A stretch of 64,000 nucleotides of DNA, taken from contig NW_003134838.1 of the NCBI RefSeq assembly GCF_000003605.2, positions 561,807 to 625,806 of the forward strand. The letters are read 5' to 3'. Source of the stretch: Saccoglossus kowalevskii. Its lineage: Eukaryota > Hemichordata > Enteropneusta > Harrimaniidae. Position 1 is the stretch's first letter; every line of letters starts with the position of its first letter. The position numbers and the translations under genes were made by a program. The notes under the pieces were generated by a model that was not told the origin of the DNA, searched no databases, and saw only the letters and a program-made list of their open reading frames with translations. Below, piece after piece: positions 49,852 through 62,841 of this stretch.

Positions 49852-52800
49852 TGTGACAGAGATATCTACAGATATATAATTAAAATATTAACTTAGGTGT
49901 GTGTTTCACTGGTTCCCGGCTTCTCTCGTGAGTGTATGTAACTAGTAACCGCCATACTATACTGTGTAACTGGACTTGGACCGCCGGATTCTGGCCCTTG
50001 ATGCACGTGACTAAGTGACGTGATTTTAAAACATTCCAATTTTCGTTTCATTACAACATTAACGCCATGCAAACTCGGCCTGTCTTCTTAAACTTTATAT
50101 CTGAGATGGTTTTGGCATTTCTTGCTATTTTTGTGCAAAGTGATAACAAAAGACTTGATTATAAAAGGTAACCCTTACTCTCTATATTTAACGACCACTA
50201 GTGTTAGCGCTGACGCCATGTAACCAAGGGAAATTGAACAAAGAATGAGTACGTGATGGACCAATCAGAGTGTCGGAACTATTACTAGTGACCCGGCGTT
50301 TTGTGGCTTGGTGCACCATGACAACTGATGAGGTAACCGATTCTCTACCCTCATTCCCAAGCAACAGTGATAGGATGGCGCGTGACCTTGGTATGCAGGA
50401 TGGAGGGAGCCAGCCAAATACGAATGTCCGTATGTGTAGGTAGATATGTGTATATTAGTATATTCGATACAATCATTTCTAGCGTGATATTGGCTATAAC
50501 TGACATTACCATTACAGTTGAATTACATCTTGAAAACCAACCGCATTATGTCGCTCTCTCAAGTCCGGTCCCATCTCAGAATGTTTGACGTGTTAAATCT
50601 AGTCACCATTGAATTCATTTCTATGTTCTGTAAACAAAGCACGTTTACTAGTATACTACAATGTCCGAGTAGTAATTGTATTACCATTATTTATTATTAA
50701 TCGACGATTCCCCTCTCAATCTAAAATTAATCAATCTAAATTATAACATGTTTCTATGCGACATCAATTAAAAGTCATTTGCTTTTACCCATGCTTGTCG
50801 CGTACAGAAAAATCCTAGTAACTGACAACGAAAGCACCAATAAAAACGCCGTTAGATGGCGCAGTCATTGTTTCCGAGATTACAAAACGCCGTATAATGG
50901 AGATGGTGCGTTACGATGCTTATCAGTTCGAAATGCAATTGGAAAATTGATTCGTACATAAATTGTCCAATTGATTTCATTAAACTTATGCCACAAGCAT
51001 TATGAATATATCACATTATAAAAACACAGCTTTCCTCTGAAAATGGAAGCGACCATGTCACATGAGTGCGCTGTCATGAAATACAGCCTGGAAACCGTAT
51101 GAGCGTGCACCCCTTCGTGATTAGGTGAAATCTACTCGAATAAGTCCGTGCCGATACATACGTCATGCGCATATATGACCGGTGACATATTATCAGATCA
51201 TCCTACCTTTTGCCACTCTTTCATAATAATGTTCTAATAAACAAATAATAGTAGTACTTGACCGACTACTGTATAACAAATTTTTATAGGGTATGAGCGG
51301 CGACAAAATAGTATCACGACGAGAAACAAATGAATTTGGGCTTAAAAAACAATTCACTGAAAAATAAATATTTTTTTTAAATATTATAGGTGTTCGATTC
51401 GATTAATCAGGCCAAGGAATGAGAATGATGTAAGTAAACAAAACATCAATATGTCGCCGATTGAGGACGTTGTATTAAAGATATTCAGAGTTTAGTGCTA
51501 CGCGCAGATTAGCAGCTCTATGACAAAAATACCTTTCAGTGGAATTTGGGTTATAAAACATATTCCACCCAATGAAACACAATTCAAAGCACATGTGCAT
51601 AAAACAATTAGCGCGTGCTTCATTTTTTTTGGTTTGATATTTCATTTTTTAAATTGCTAGTAGTTTAATATCACAGCCGGCCTTCCACTTATCGTATGGG
51701 TTGAGATGAAATAAAACAGGTTGTCATGGTCGCCGGTGACTGTCATAAAATATTAAGAATGTAGAAAACATTGCCGATATCATTTTTTACAACTTCTAGT
51801 AATACAAGTTCCCATTTATTCTGATCAACTAACATAGCTATGAGTAACCGTGACGACGATTCAAAGAAGAAAAACAGCGCTCATGAGTTATACGGGGAAA
51901 TGTTTTAATTAATTATACGCATGCGTTATGTATACATTCCAAAATGACCGAGATTGTCTGGATAACTGAATAAAGTATAGTCGATCAATTGTGGATACAC
52001 TTACGGTTACTCGTAGCCCGTTTGGTTAATCAGAATGAAACAGATGGGGACTTTCATTATTCGAACTTTTAAAAATGGGTGTCGGTAAATTGCCCACATT
52101 CTTGATATTGTATGGTCATCGGCATGCATACAACACAGTACAGTCTATAAATGGGAAGCTCGCTGTCACGTATGGTACCAGCAGTAATTTGAGTTTCCCA
52201 TTACCGTTACCTACCAGTAAATATTAATTGATAATAAGCTAAGGTTACACTATCTGACCTTAACAGAATGTCGATGTCGAGTCTTGTTTCGACTCAGACC
52301 GCCATGAGACTATTACGAAGTGTGTAGCCACAATTGGCGCGTTTTCGAAAAGTCTCAATTCATCGCTATGCGCGATAAATGGGTGTGCTAAACCCCGGGT
52401 TCTCGATAAAATGTATACAAAGTTATAAATTAACGTCTTAACTGTGATGTTGTTGTTGTTGTTGTTATTTGCCCTATTCGGTGTTCTAATTGGTGTTCTG
52501 TGTTTTCTACTGTTCCTGTTTGATTACTCATTCTCAATCGATCATGGAACGCCAGACAAAACACAAACTATATACAGTTATAGACCAGTGGCCGTGTTAA
52601 GAAAAAAAACATAAATATCAAACGTAATCGCATGTTCACATTAAAATCATTAAAAAATCGGATTGTATATGTTGTGTACATAGATAATACTTTGGCATTT
52701 GAACAGGCCTTGGGCTATATAAATGTAGAATTGGCATGAAATACGACAGCAGAATAAGTGTACATTATCTTAACAAATCAACGAGTGGTAAATTCTTCTA

Positions 52801-53374
52801 ACACTCCCTCTCGTAAATTGTGAGGTACATCTTTCAAAATACAAGCTTTCGATCGCTTTGTCACACCATGGGGCAAACATCGTTAATAAGTCACGTTTAA
52901 TAACTTCACTGCATGCATATGTTGTCATATATCTCGTGTGTGTGTCGAGCAAACAGCGTCCGTCCGAGCATGGTACTGAGGTGCGGTCTAAAAATAAAAC
53001 CTCTGAGTTCGCGTATCATGGTGGTTCAATCAAATTGAAAATCGAGTAAGCACAACACAGCGATGTTGAGCTAAATACTGGATAACCGGGTGACGCATTG
53101 TGGCCAATTAGACTCAGGCTGTTTGTTCTTTTTTTGTATACCAGGTTCATACTAGGAAAAGTTGAATTCAACCTATCTCGGTGTTTCCAGCACAAAACAA
53201 CATTTTTTTTTTCTCTTCCCAGACTCATTTCGAAACGATTAATGAGAATTATGTACGGACATGTCCGTGAAAGCATGACCTGACAATCGGGTCAGCCCAA
53301 AAAATCACAGCAAAAGTGATTATAAAGACAATAGACCAGATTATCGCAACAATTTTACAAGAAAAATAATAACC

Positions 53375-53690
53375 CTAATCATATTTTGCGAAATCATCAG
53401 GAACATTTCCAAACATTATTCTCATTTCGAGGCACCCGTCTTCACTGCGATAATCCCGGGTTGCGAACGTTCTCGAACACGTGATCACGAACCGGCCCGA
53501 GTTGATGAACATGTCAAGGTTGTCATGTGATATCTTCGCGGCAGAAGAAAGGCAAACACGGAGGGATCTTAAACGTATGTGCATCCATTACAATACTTTG
53601 ATTATTAAGACTGTACTTACCGTGTCGGCGGCTGAATATCTAGATCGGTAATGGCGGGTCGTCACGGCACTATACGCCGTGCGTGGTAAA
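53375..53690 (-). other. candidate small spliced frame in duplication unit 1 (weak)
   Basis: On the minus strand, a strong donor (GTAAGTAC at 53620) follows a frame reading RHYRSRYSAADT. An acceptor after a pyrimidine-rich run (TTTCTTCTGCCGCGAAG, exon from 53533) leads in the same phase into a 52-aa frame (for example SRTFATRDYRSEDGCLEM) with a stop at 53375. The intron would be 87 nt. There is no clear start codon and no recognised domain. The equivalent in unit 2 (54799-55045) keeps the frame with two amino-acid changes in the second exon. I do not know what it would encode. Confidence 0.2.
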
Positions 53691-54798
53691 TAAGTAACAC
53701 ACCATACCGGGTCGTTAATTCAAGTTTGACCCAGACAATGTCAGAGGTCATTTATACAAATGTAACCGGGCGGCATTCAGTGCTAGAAATCACCAGGTGT
53801 GACAGGCGATAAAAATAATTATTTGTCTGAATTTATTTTAAAGAGTTTCCACGCTACATTCATGCTGTTTCAACCCCAGGACGGTTGTAGAAAGCTTTTC
53901 AATTTGTTACAACCTTTGGCACTATTTTCACTGTATACTGGTATATGACTGCCTACCCAATATTGTTGATGGGCCAAACAAATATTTTGCTGACCAGCAT
54001 ACCCGTTGACGAGTGTTTGTCATTATTTATTTCGCGGACTCTGAATCAGTCTGATTAAAATCTGATGTATTGTACGGCGCGAATTTAATTTCATTCATAT
54101 ATTTTTCTATACATATTTTATATATTTTTACTGTATATTTTTATTATTATGTAATTGATTTTTTTTTATTATTATTACGTACACATCAATTTGTTCTATT
54201 TAACCAGACAATTGTAGGTTTTCGGGATTATCAAAACTGTTATATATATATATCGTTAATAAGTCTTGTTTAAAAACCAACTTCATTGCAAGCATGTGTT
54301 GTCATATATCTCGAGTGTGTATCGAGCAAACACCGTCCATCCGAGCTGTTTGAGCATGGAACTGAGGTGCGGTCTAAAATAAATACTCGGAGTTCACGTA
54401 TCATGGTGGTTCAATCAGATTGACGATCGAGTAAGCACAACCCAGCCAGCGATGCTGGGCTATATACTGGATAACCGGTGACGCATCTTGACCAACAGAC
54501 TGTTCGTTCTTTTTTTATATACCAGGTTCATAATTGGAAAAGTTGAATTCAACCTATCACGGTGTTTCCAGCACAAAACTAATTTTTTCTCTCTTCCCAG
54601 ACTCATTCAGAAACGATTAGTGGGAATTATGTACGGACATGTCGGTGAAGGCATGACCTGACAACCGGGTCAGCCCAAAAAATCACAGCGGAGTTAATGT
54701 GAAGACGACTCACGTCAGACGCACAGACACGCAAAGTGAATATAAAGACAATAGACCAGATTACCGCAACAATTTTACAAGAAAAAAAAATAATAACC

Positions 54799-55110
54799 CT
54801 AATCATATTTTGCGAAATCATCAGGAACATTTCCATACATTATTCTCATTTCGAGGCATCCGTCTTCACTGCGATAATCCCGGGTTGCGAACGTTCTCGA
54901 ACACGTGATCACGAACCGGTCGGAGTTGATGAACATGTCAAGGTTGTCATGTGATATCTTCGCGGCAGAAGAAAGGCAAACACGGAGGAATCTTAAACGT
55001 ATGTGCAGACATTACAATACTTTGATTATTAAGATTGTACTTACCGTGTCGGCGGCTAAATATCTAGATCGGTAATGTCGTGTCGTCTCGGCACTAACAT
55101 ACGCCGTGCG
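54799..55110 (-). other. candidate small spliced frame in duplication unit 2 (weak)
   Basis: Counterpart of 53375-53690: donor at 55044, exon from 54957 to the stop at 54799 (159 nt, same length as unit 1). The upstream part has a 3-bp in-frame difference. Since the duplication is young, retention of the frame is weak evidence only. Confidence 0.2.
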
Positions 55111-56379
55111 TGGTAAATAAGTAACACACCATACCGGGTCGTTAATTCAAGTTTGACCCAGACAATGTCAGAGGTCATTTATACAAATGTAACCGGGCGG
55201 CATTCAGTGCAAGAAATCACCAGGTGTGACAGGCGATAAAAATAATTATTTGTCTGAATTTATTTTAAAGAGTTTCCACGCTACATTCATGCTGTTTCAA
55301 CCCCAGGACGGTTGTAAAAAGTTTTTCAATTTGTTACAATCATTGGCACTATTTTTACTGTATACTGGTATATGACTGCCTACCCAATATTGTTGATGGG
55401 CCAAAGAAATATTTTGCTGACCAGCATACCCGTTGACGAATGTTTGTCATTATTTATTTTGCGAATCCTGTATCGATCTGATTAAAATATGATGTATTGT
55501 ACGGCGTGAATTTTATTTTATTTATATATTTTACTATAAACATTTTTACTGTATTTTTTTTATTGTTTTGTATTATTATTACGTACACCTTAATTTATAT
55601 TACTTTACACTTGTGGGTTTACGCGATTACCAAACCTTTGAAAAAACTGCCAGCAAATAAACAATACATTCAAATCAAAGAAAGTAAAAGGAATTGTACG
55701 AGAAAAATAATAATTAAAAACATATTTAAGAAAATATCTAAACAAAACCCAAACTAAGATCTTATTTTAATCAGGACAAACCTCATTCATAAGCTTACTG
55801 TCATGTCATTTAATATTTGGACTAAATTAATTTTAATCAAAATTCAAAATGGAAACACCAATCAATGTAAACTCAGGCAATTACGTAGCGTCGTTAGGTT
55901 GAAAAGACGCATATCTGCATGTTTTCCCATTCGGGTTAAACGTGGTCTTGGGTTATTGGGTCATTGGTTTCTTGTAAACAATGTTTTGTAATGTATTATA
56001 TACGCATTGAGTGCGTCGCCAGCCCGAGGCGTCCCACGTCAAACAGGACGCGGTGCGACAGCCATAGCCCAGTAACATATGTAATAGCTTACTGTGTCAC
56101 ACTGTTTGTATGCGACAAATTCCTATTCAATACATGCGTATGTCACATGTGTATTCGTTTATCATAGCATTATGTTCTATCACTTTGAATTTTTATTTTC
56201 ATTTAGAATGAGTGCTTGCCTATAACATAGGTGAGAACAAATCTAAAAGACTTCATATTTCAATTCAATAAATGATTTAAAAACATAAAAGATATATCAG
56301 GGGGGTGCACATTTGCAAACCACAGATTACGACTCAGACAGGATAGCTGGATAGCTCCATCTTTTTTTTTTTGTCGCCA

Positions 56380-56427
56380 TGTGTCCCATATCGAAAATGT
56401 CGCGGCGCGACGACCACCACCCTTTAA
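56380..56427. mobile_element. terminal fragment of MITE family 1
   Basis: GTCCCATATCGAAAATGTCG followed by CGGCGCGACGACCACCACCC and TTTAA matches one end of family 1, with TTAA at 56424-56427. The other half is absent. Confidence 0.6.
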
Positions 56428-56615
56428 ACAAGTGAATCACGATATCATATGTTTTATAATGACACTCAAATAAAGTAAACACGACAACCACACTAATCGG
56501 CGTTACTAAATCAGTAATGCTTTGCTTGATTTAAGTAATATTGTCGGGCATCTGGGCAATTTCTGACTTTGTGAAAGAACACTGGAAACGAAGATGGCGG
56601 CATGTATTAAATATT

Positions 56616-56903
<288 letters not shown>

Positions 56904-57217
56904 CACAGTTGTTCGAAAGCTTGAATATGCAGATTGTCTGCGTAAATACCCATGCTATAAATATTTCTTATAAAACGCGAAAATGACAGGCTGGGAAGTC
57001 ACGAGCAACGTAATTTGGTAGCCATATAAAAGCCACGGCAAATCAGACAAAAGAAACACAACCCAAATAACAGTCGCAATAATACGAAAATTTGTTAATT
57101 TGTAAAAAATAACATCATTCATTTTGCAATTTTGCATGGAATCGTTTATTGGAACTAGGTAGAATTCACGCATTTACGGGTCAATCCCAATAACACGACC
57201 TTCACGGAGTGGTTATA

Positions 57218-57484
57218 TCATTTTAATGATAGTTTTGCGTTGATAAAAAAATATATAAGGTAAGCCGTCTTTGGTAAAAAATCATTTCCGTAGTGACAAA
57301 CACCAGCTGATCGAGCAGCATTGATCTCGCTCATAATAGAAGTCAACGACACTAAGTGCGTCTGTGTCGGTGTTTCAAAGTAATCGCCACGTTGAATAAT
57401 TCGGATGTATGGGCGATAGAACTCCGAGCCAACCACGTTAGGCAAACTGTATTGAGCAATTTTAAGGCATGTTTTATCAATCAA
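57218..57484 (-). other. exon-like open segment of unknown function
   Basis: A minus-strand frame reads protein-like sequence (for example NVVGSEFYRPYIRIIQRGDY and SIMSEINAARSAGVCHYG), with a composition more GC-rich than its surroundings. An AG acceptor-like site precedes LPNVV. No convincing donor, partner exon or domain was found. It could be a lone exon of an unplaced gene, a decayed gene piece, or chance. Confidence 0.25.
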
Positions 57485-60113
57485 ATTTTAAATCACTGAA
57501 ATAATCAGAATTCTCGTTCCAGAGAAAAATAACATAACTTCTTCAAATATTGAAACTATAATAATTAGTGCGACATTATTTTAACTTTAGTTTTCACTTA
57601 ATTTCGGTTACTCGTAATTATTTTGTGGTACTACTGCTTAAGAAGGCTCTTGCAGGGTTGCAATATTCAGTTTGAGAGACCGTTTCCAATGAGCAAATAT
57701 GCTTCCCTTGTCAATAGCATAATGAATCAGGTGAAACAAATATTATTTTTTAGATGGTATTTTTTTGCGAAATCTTGCATACTCAATAAGACTAAAATAA
57801 GTCATAACTTGTTAAAAATTTAACATGTAAATTTAAGGAATATTTTGAGACGGAATACAGCCTTCTAAAGCCATTAGAGATTAAACGCTGTGATGGGCAG
57901 ATGGGAAAGAAACTGTGCAAAATATTCACTTCTTTAATTTCAATGTGAGGTAGATTTTCTTATTTCGGGAAAATATTACCGTAATATTTGTTTCTTCCAT
58001 ATATCAAATGTGTGTGTTATTATGGACATACCTGTAAGTATATTCCTAATTTATTCGGCATTGAATAACTCCTTTCATCTCACATTACATCGTGACTCAT
58101 AGATTGTATATTTGCATACAAATGAGGACGTGCGTTTCTTCTGTAAATCGTTAACTATTGCAGTATCATTGTACCCGAAAATAAATGGCTTGAGAAAAAT
58201 AATACATGAAGAAAGACAATAAATCCTGTTTTTAATCTATGGGTCAATTGTCATTGACCTGGTAATTTTCTCACAATTTCAGGCACATTACTGTTGATTA
58301 CTTTAATGTTACTAAAAATCACATAATGTAGCGATGCAAGTTTTATAGAATAAATTATTTTATTTAAGACATACAATTAATAATGACAGGTGTTAGTTTC
58401 TCATCTAAACAGGGAAGCGACAGATAGAGAGGCCGGTCGGTAAGTGAGAAAAGGAGGCCGAGAATGGTAGTAAGCGAGAGGGGGAGCCCGGGTGAAGGCG
58501 AAGGAAAGAAAAAGAGGCCGACAGTGGGTGTACATACGTATAAACCAACCATCTTTCACATTCAAATTCGGTGTTATCATGAAACAACTAAAACGCACAT
58601 ATAGAAATTTTACCATTAATAATAACTGCTGCAAATGAATAATAATCATGGCATCAAACATACAATTCATTATTTATGAATGTAGTACATTCCGGAAGAT
58701 ACCACAGACCATGTTCTCTGGTTTGCAATAAACAGTTTAATATTGCGACATACTGTGAATAATAAGTACTTATATATTAATTCATTAAAGCTATAAACAT
58801 CACTGTTTTGTTAAAGTGTATGTATACATCTATGTTTTTTTTTATTTGACTCATTTATAGTGTGATTGCTTAATTATGATAAAATACAATATGGTAAAAA
58901 AAAACGTCTAGTTAGTTTAGATGATCAAGATGTAACACGATAAATGTGAAAAATAATATAATTATTGGACTACTTTTTTGCATGTGTGTAAAACAAATGT
59001 TTGTGTACATAAGGCATTCTCCCGAAAATCATCACAATAAACAAATACTATCAACAAACTAGCAACAATATCGTGTTGGACGGGAAAACATGTCCACCCC
59101 TTATGTTTACGGATTAACGGTCAGGTATATTATAAAATGTACTACCAACAACAATGGACAAACAAAGTATAGATTGGTAATTCACCCAACTCTCACTCTG
59201 TGTCACGGAAAGTCAAAAAGTTTTTGTCGGGTTCGTGAAACGAGCATCTGTTTGTAAATGTTTTGGTAGCCATATTTAAAATCAGAGCCACTATAAAGCA
59301 TCGACCAATCAGAAAAATGAGAATCATTCAGGTGTTCTGTCAAAAACGGTGTTTATAGCTCGGAGGGAATAAACAAGCGCTCCATGCCTCTGATTGGATA
59401 ATGGAATACCGTCAGAGATTACGCGTCTCTCGTGAATTCTAAATTTTGTTGTTGCTTATTGTTCGAATTTTTAGTAAAATAGTTTATTAATGATTTGAAA
59501 GAAAACATTTTTTAGTGAGTTTTGTCTTATAGTAATTTTAATAATTTAATTATTTTAAAGTTGGCGACGTCCATATTAGTGCCGATCGGAGTTACATACC
59601 ATGCCCATATGTAAACTCAAGTGACGTGTGGCCATGCATTTCATTTGAGGTAGAAGTGAAATACGATTTGAGAATGAACAGATTATTATGACCTCGCTTA
59701 CCCCGGGCCTGAAACGTTTACATTTTGCTTCGTTTTTTCCTCGATTCGTAAAGTTTGCCCCGATAGAAATTAGATTTCACGCTGTGACACATGACTGTGG
59801 CTGTGGTGATTCAACAACGCCATCAACGTTTTAGAAATGTGCCTCTAGATGTAAAATAAACTGCTAGTGACAACCGTTAGTTAGTGTCTGGCTTCTGTAA
59901 ACGTAAATAAAAAAAATCGGGGACTGACTTCAATACGTCCGAAGCTTCGAATAAACCGCGGCACTCCATGCCCGATATGCGTTAGATCGGTGAAGAGGAC
60001 GCCGACCTGCAGCGTTACCGCGTCATACTTGTAGCTGTAGAACTTAGCGCTATTTATTATCACTGCACAAAACATATTTGAATACAATTCATTTGCATTT
60101 TCGAATATGCTGA

Positions 60114-60251
60114 ACTACCTGCGCATGCCTCACATGGTCATTGTTTACAAACAAACATCTACCCATGAGCCTTTGCGTTTTAGCATGAGTTGTTATCATC
60201 GCATGGGACTCAATTCCTGCGCGTGTGCAGGTAACGACCCTGCCGCTTTAA
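60114..60251. mobile_element. TTAA-bounded MITE family 2
   Basis: Left ACCTGCGCATGCC, right CTGCGCGTGTGCAGGTAACG followed by CTGCCGCTTTAA (TTAA 60248-60251). The middle GATGATAACAAC-type block matches the copy at 14089 in inverted orientation. The left outer end is eroded. Confidence 0.7.
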
Positions 60252-62283
60252 CATAACTAGTTTTGTTCAACTCGTCCGATAGTCACTGGCAGTTTAATAA
60301 AACGACTTACGCTCCTTTTTAAAGTTGCCAATGCATTAGATTATACTATAAATGACTAACTTTATAAACTGATTAGAAGCATTGTATTCTTCTATGACTG
60401 TTAGGCGCTGAGAATCGAATCTGTTATCTGTTAAAATAGTGTTGAAATATTCACCAAAAATCAAGAAATCACTTTTGGTGAAATTAGTGTTTAAATTTGT
60501 TGTTTGTTCTCAATTTGAGTGTATCACGTGCGTTATTTCACCACAATATCGCAATAAAATTATTCGTAAATACGTATTTACAGAAGTCATATATCAATAA
60601 ATAGTTTGGTTGTCCATTTCCATGTAGCACATTTTCAGGTGAAACAACTGCGTAAAAATGACCGTGTGTAGTGAGGTGATTTTCAGTCCATGGCTGCCTG
60701 TGACAGGTGTGATATTGCGTACCAACTTTGAACGACGACTGCTGCGCTTTAAAAAAAATTAATATTCGCAGCGCATGCTAACGTTGATACAATTCGGTCT
60801 CAGCGACTCCTTTTTTTCGTGAAACAGCGCCCTCCGGCAATTTATTGTACAATCCCCAAAACACATTAATCCGCTTCTTTGATAAGTAACTACTTGAAAC
60901 GGTCTTCCCTTTTTATGACCGGCGTACACCAGTAATGCGTGAATTAATTTCCGAAAGGATTAAGCATTGCTTTGAAATTATTCTGTATAAGCAGTAACAA
61001 CATCCGTATTACATTGCCATGACAACGCTGTTGTTACTCAATATAATGCTTCAAGCTAATTTTTTTTCTTTGAACCATAATGAAGAAAATGTGACTTTTT
61101 ATTTTTATTGGTAGTATTATTCACTTATATCCCATTTTGTCTGAAACTGTAATACAGCGACAAAATATAAAAAGCAAACATATATTGAAAGATTATATGA
61201 AAAATTCTATTCATTCAAAAAACATTCAAATATTACACCGCATGGTAGAATGGTATTTACGTCAAGCTTGTGTATAGTAGTCACTTGCAGCATTCCATGT
61301 TCTTCGGTCAAGTACGGTGTACGCAGGTGCAAACTGAGTGATTTATGCGGTAAACTAGAATGCCGCATAGGCTCCATTAGAAACGCATCATAAAAACATG
61401 CGTTGTTTTTACAAAACTGGACATTTACGTAAGCATAATTATTTGTATGTCGGGAAATCTACATTCAGTGTGAAATGTTTGCCAGTTGTCTGGTGACCTT
61501 ACTTTGCCGTCGTGGATATTATGTTACACCAAAAGTGACCATTTGTGTAAATAAAAACAAAATCAGTGTAGTACAACATGAAAATTTAAAAACAATAATT
61601 TCTGTTTTCACTAAACATAGACAAATAGTGAAATGTCCCAATTTTTTCCGTACTATTCGTCTATAGTGAAGGTAAGAAAAGTACACACGTCACCGATTGA
61701 ATCTTACGATTCCGATTAACACGATGACATTTCACTGAGAGTGGACTTCTGTGTACGTAGATGCCAATGTCCGCATTAACGCGAGTAGACGATTTCCCAT
61801 CTAATCGGAAACGCATATCAGAGCCATTGTTTTGCTACTAAAATTAATTCTTCCGATACTGAAAAGCTGTAACCTAGGAAACGCCTTAACGGTATTATAA
61901 ACTTTCAGTATTTAAACCGAATTGCTCACTTGACTAATTGCTAATAAGTGATATTTAGAGGTTTTGCTTGCACTGTGTTGTTTACATGAATCACTGGCGC
62001 AGGTGCGTGGCGGTAAGACGATATAACCTTGCGATCGTACCTCACGGGCGGTCGCTATGGTTACAACATCAATAATTAGTTTCGGCTATAAAGACCGAAA
62101 TAAGGAGACCATGGCGCCAGAGCTATCATGAAGGAATCATTCTAGAAACTTTATACGTTTCTAAACATCTAAAATGCATCGAAACGGCATAGGTCGGAGT
62201 GTGCAACTTTCCTGACCTATCGTCACTCCGCGCGACTTGTCACGTGATCTGACGCGCAGTTAGTGTAATATGATTTCGTCGGT

Positions 62284-62416
62284 TTAAAGCGCGGTGGTCG
62301 TCGCGCGGCGCGTGTTCGAATTTCATGTAAATAAACAATGTATTTTACACGCGTTGTGTACGTCGCTATGAGTCCCATATCGAACAGGACGCGGCACGAC
62401 GACTGCCGCCCTGTAA
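62284..62416. mobile_element. TTAA-bounded MITE family 1
   Basis: Starts TTAAAGCGCGGTGGTCGTCG, contains TGTTCGAATTTCATGTAAAT and CTATGAGTCCCATATCGAAC, and ends CACGACGACTGCCGCCCTG. The right TTAA is mutated. Same orientation as 35091-35227 and inverted to 21931-22061. Confidence 0.78.
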
Positions 62417-62616
62417 TGCAACCAGGTTGCCGGCTAAATCGATCGTAAATTCACCTTCCGCCAAAACATTGTAGTTTGACAAGTTTCTTATTGTGTATTC
62501 TAAGACAGAATATAGAGCCATGACAATCATCTAAATAATCATGCCAGACAATCTTGCAAATATGGAGAATTGATTACTTTTTACTAGACTGGATATTAAA
62601 CACACATTATGTGGCG

Positions 62617-62841
62617 TCACTGACAGCACCACGTCCCCAGACCGTCTATCATATCAATAACGTACATGACATTGCCATATAAGGAGCACTCATTACCATA
62701 CACGTCACGGAGGGTCGTGTCGTAGCAGCCGGGTACCTTCGCGTGTTGATGGAACATCGGCTCTGCGCGTTGCATTTCAGTGGATTGGATTTGCAATTGT
62801 ACCTGGTTGATTAGATCTCCGATTGCTGCGTTAGTAGGCAA
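62617..62841 (-). other. terminal-exon-like open segment of unknown function
   Basis: A minus-strand frame of about 70 codons ends in a stop at 62617 and reads protein-like sequence with clustered cysteines (KVPGCYDTTLRDVYGNEC and IDGLGTWCCQ). There is no in-frame ATG at its head. A CTAAC-containing acceptor-like site (ACTAACGCAG) could introduce it. I recognise no domain. It may be the last exon of a gene whose other exons lie to the right of the window. Confidence 0.3.

Larger units (their letters stand above)
52880..55640. repeat. direct tandem duplication, two units of about 1.37 kb
   Basis: Unit 1 is about 52880-54253 and unit 2 about 54254-55640. Both start CGTTAATAAGTC and proceed collinearly through ATGTTGTCATATATCTCG (ATGTGTTGTC in unit 2), TGAATTCAACCTATC, GTACGGACATGTC, TTGCGAACGTTCTCGAACAC and ACCGGGTCGTTAATTCAAG. 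They are alike at most positions, so the duplication is fairly recent. The biggest difference is a net 42-bp segment near 54690-54735 present only in unit 2. The right end of unit 2 decays into AT-rich sequence. Confidence 0.92.

Noticed and set aside
58405-58530. Pro/Ser-rich frames on the minus strand
   Set aside because: The plus strand is a purine-rich low-complexity tract; the peptides reflect that bias.
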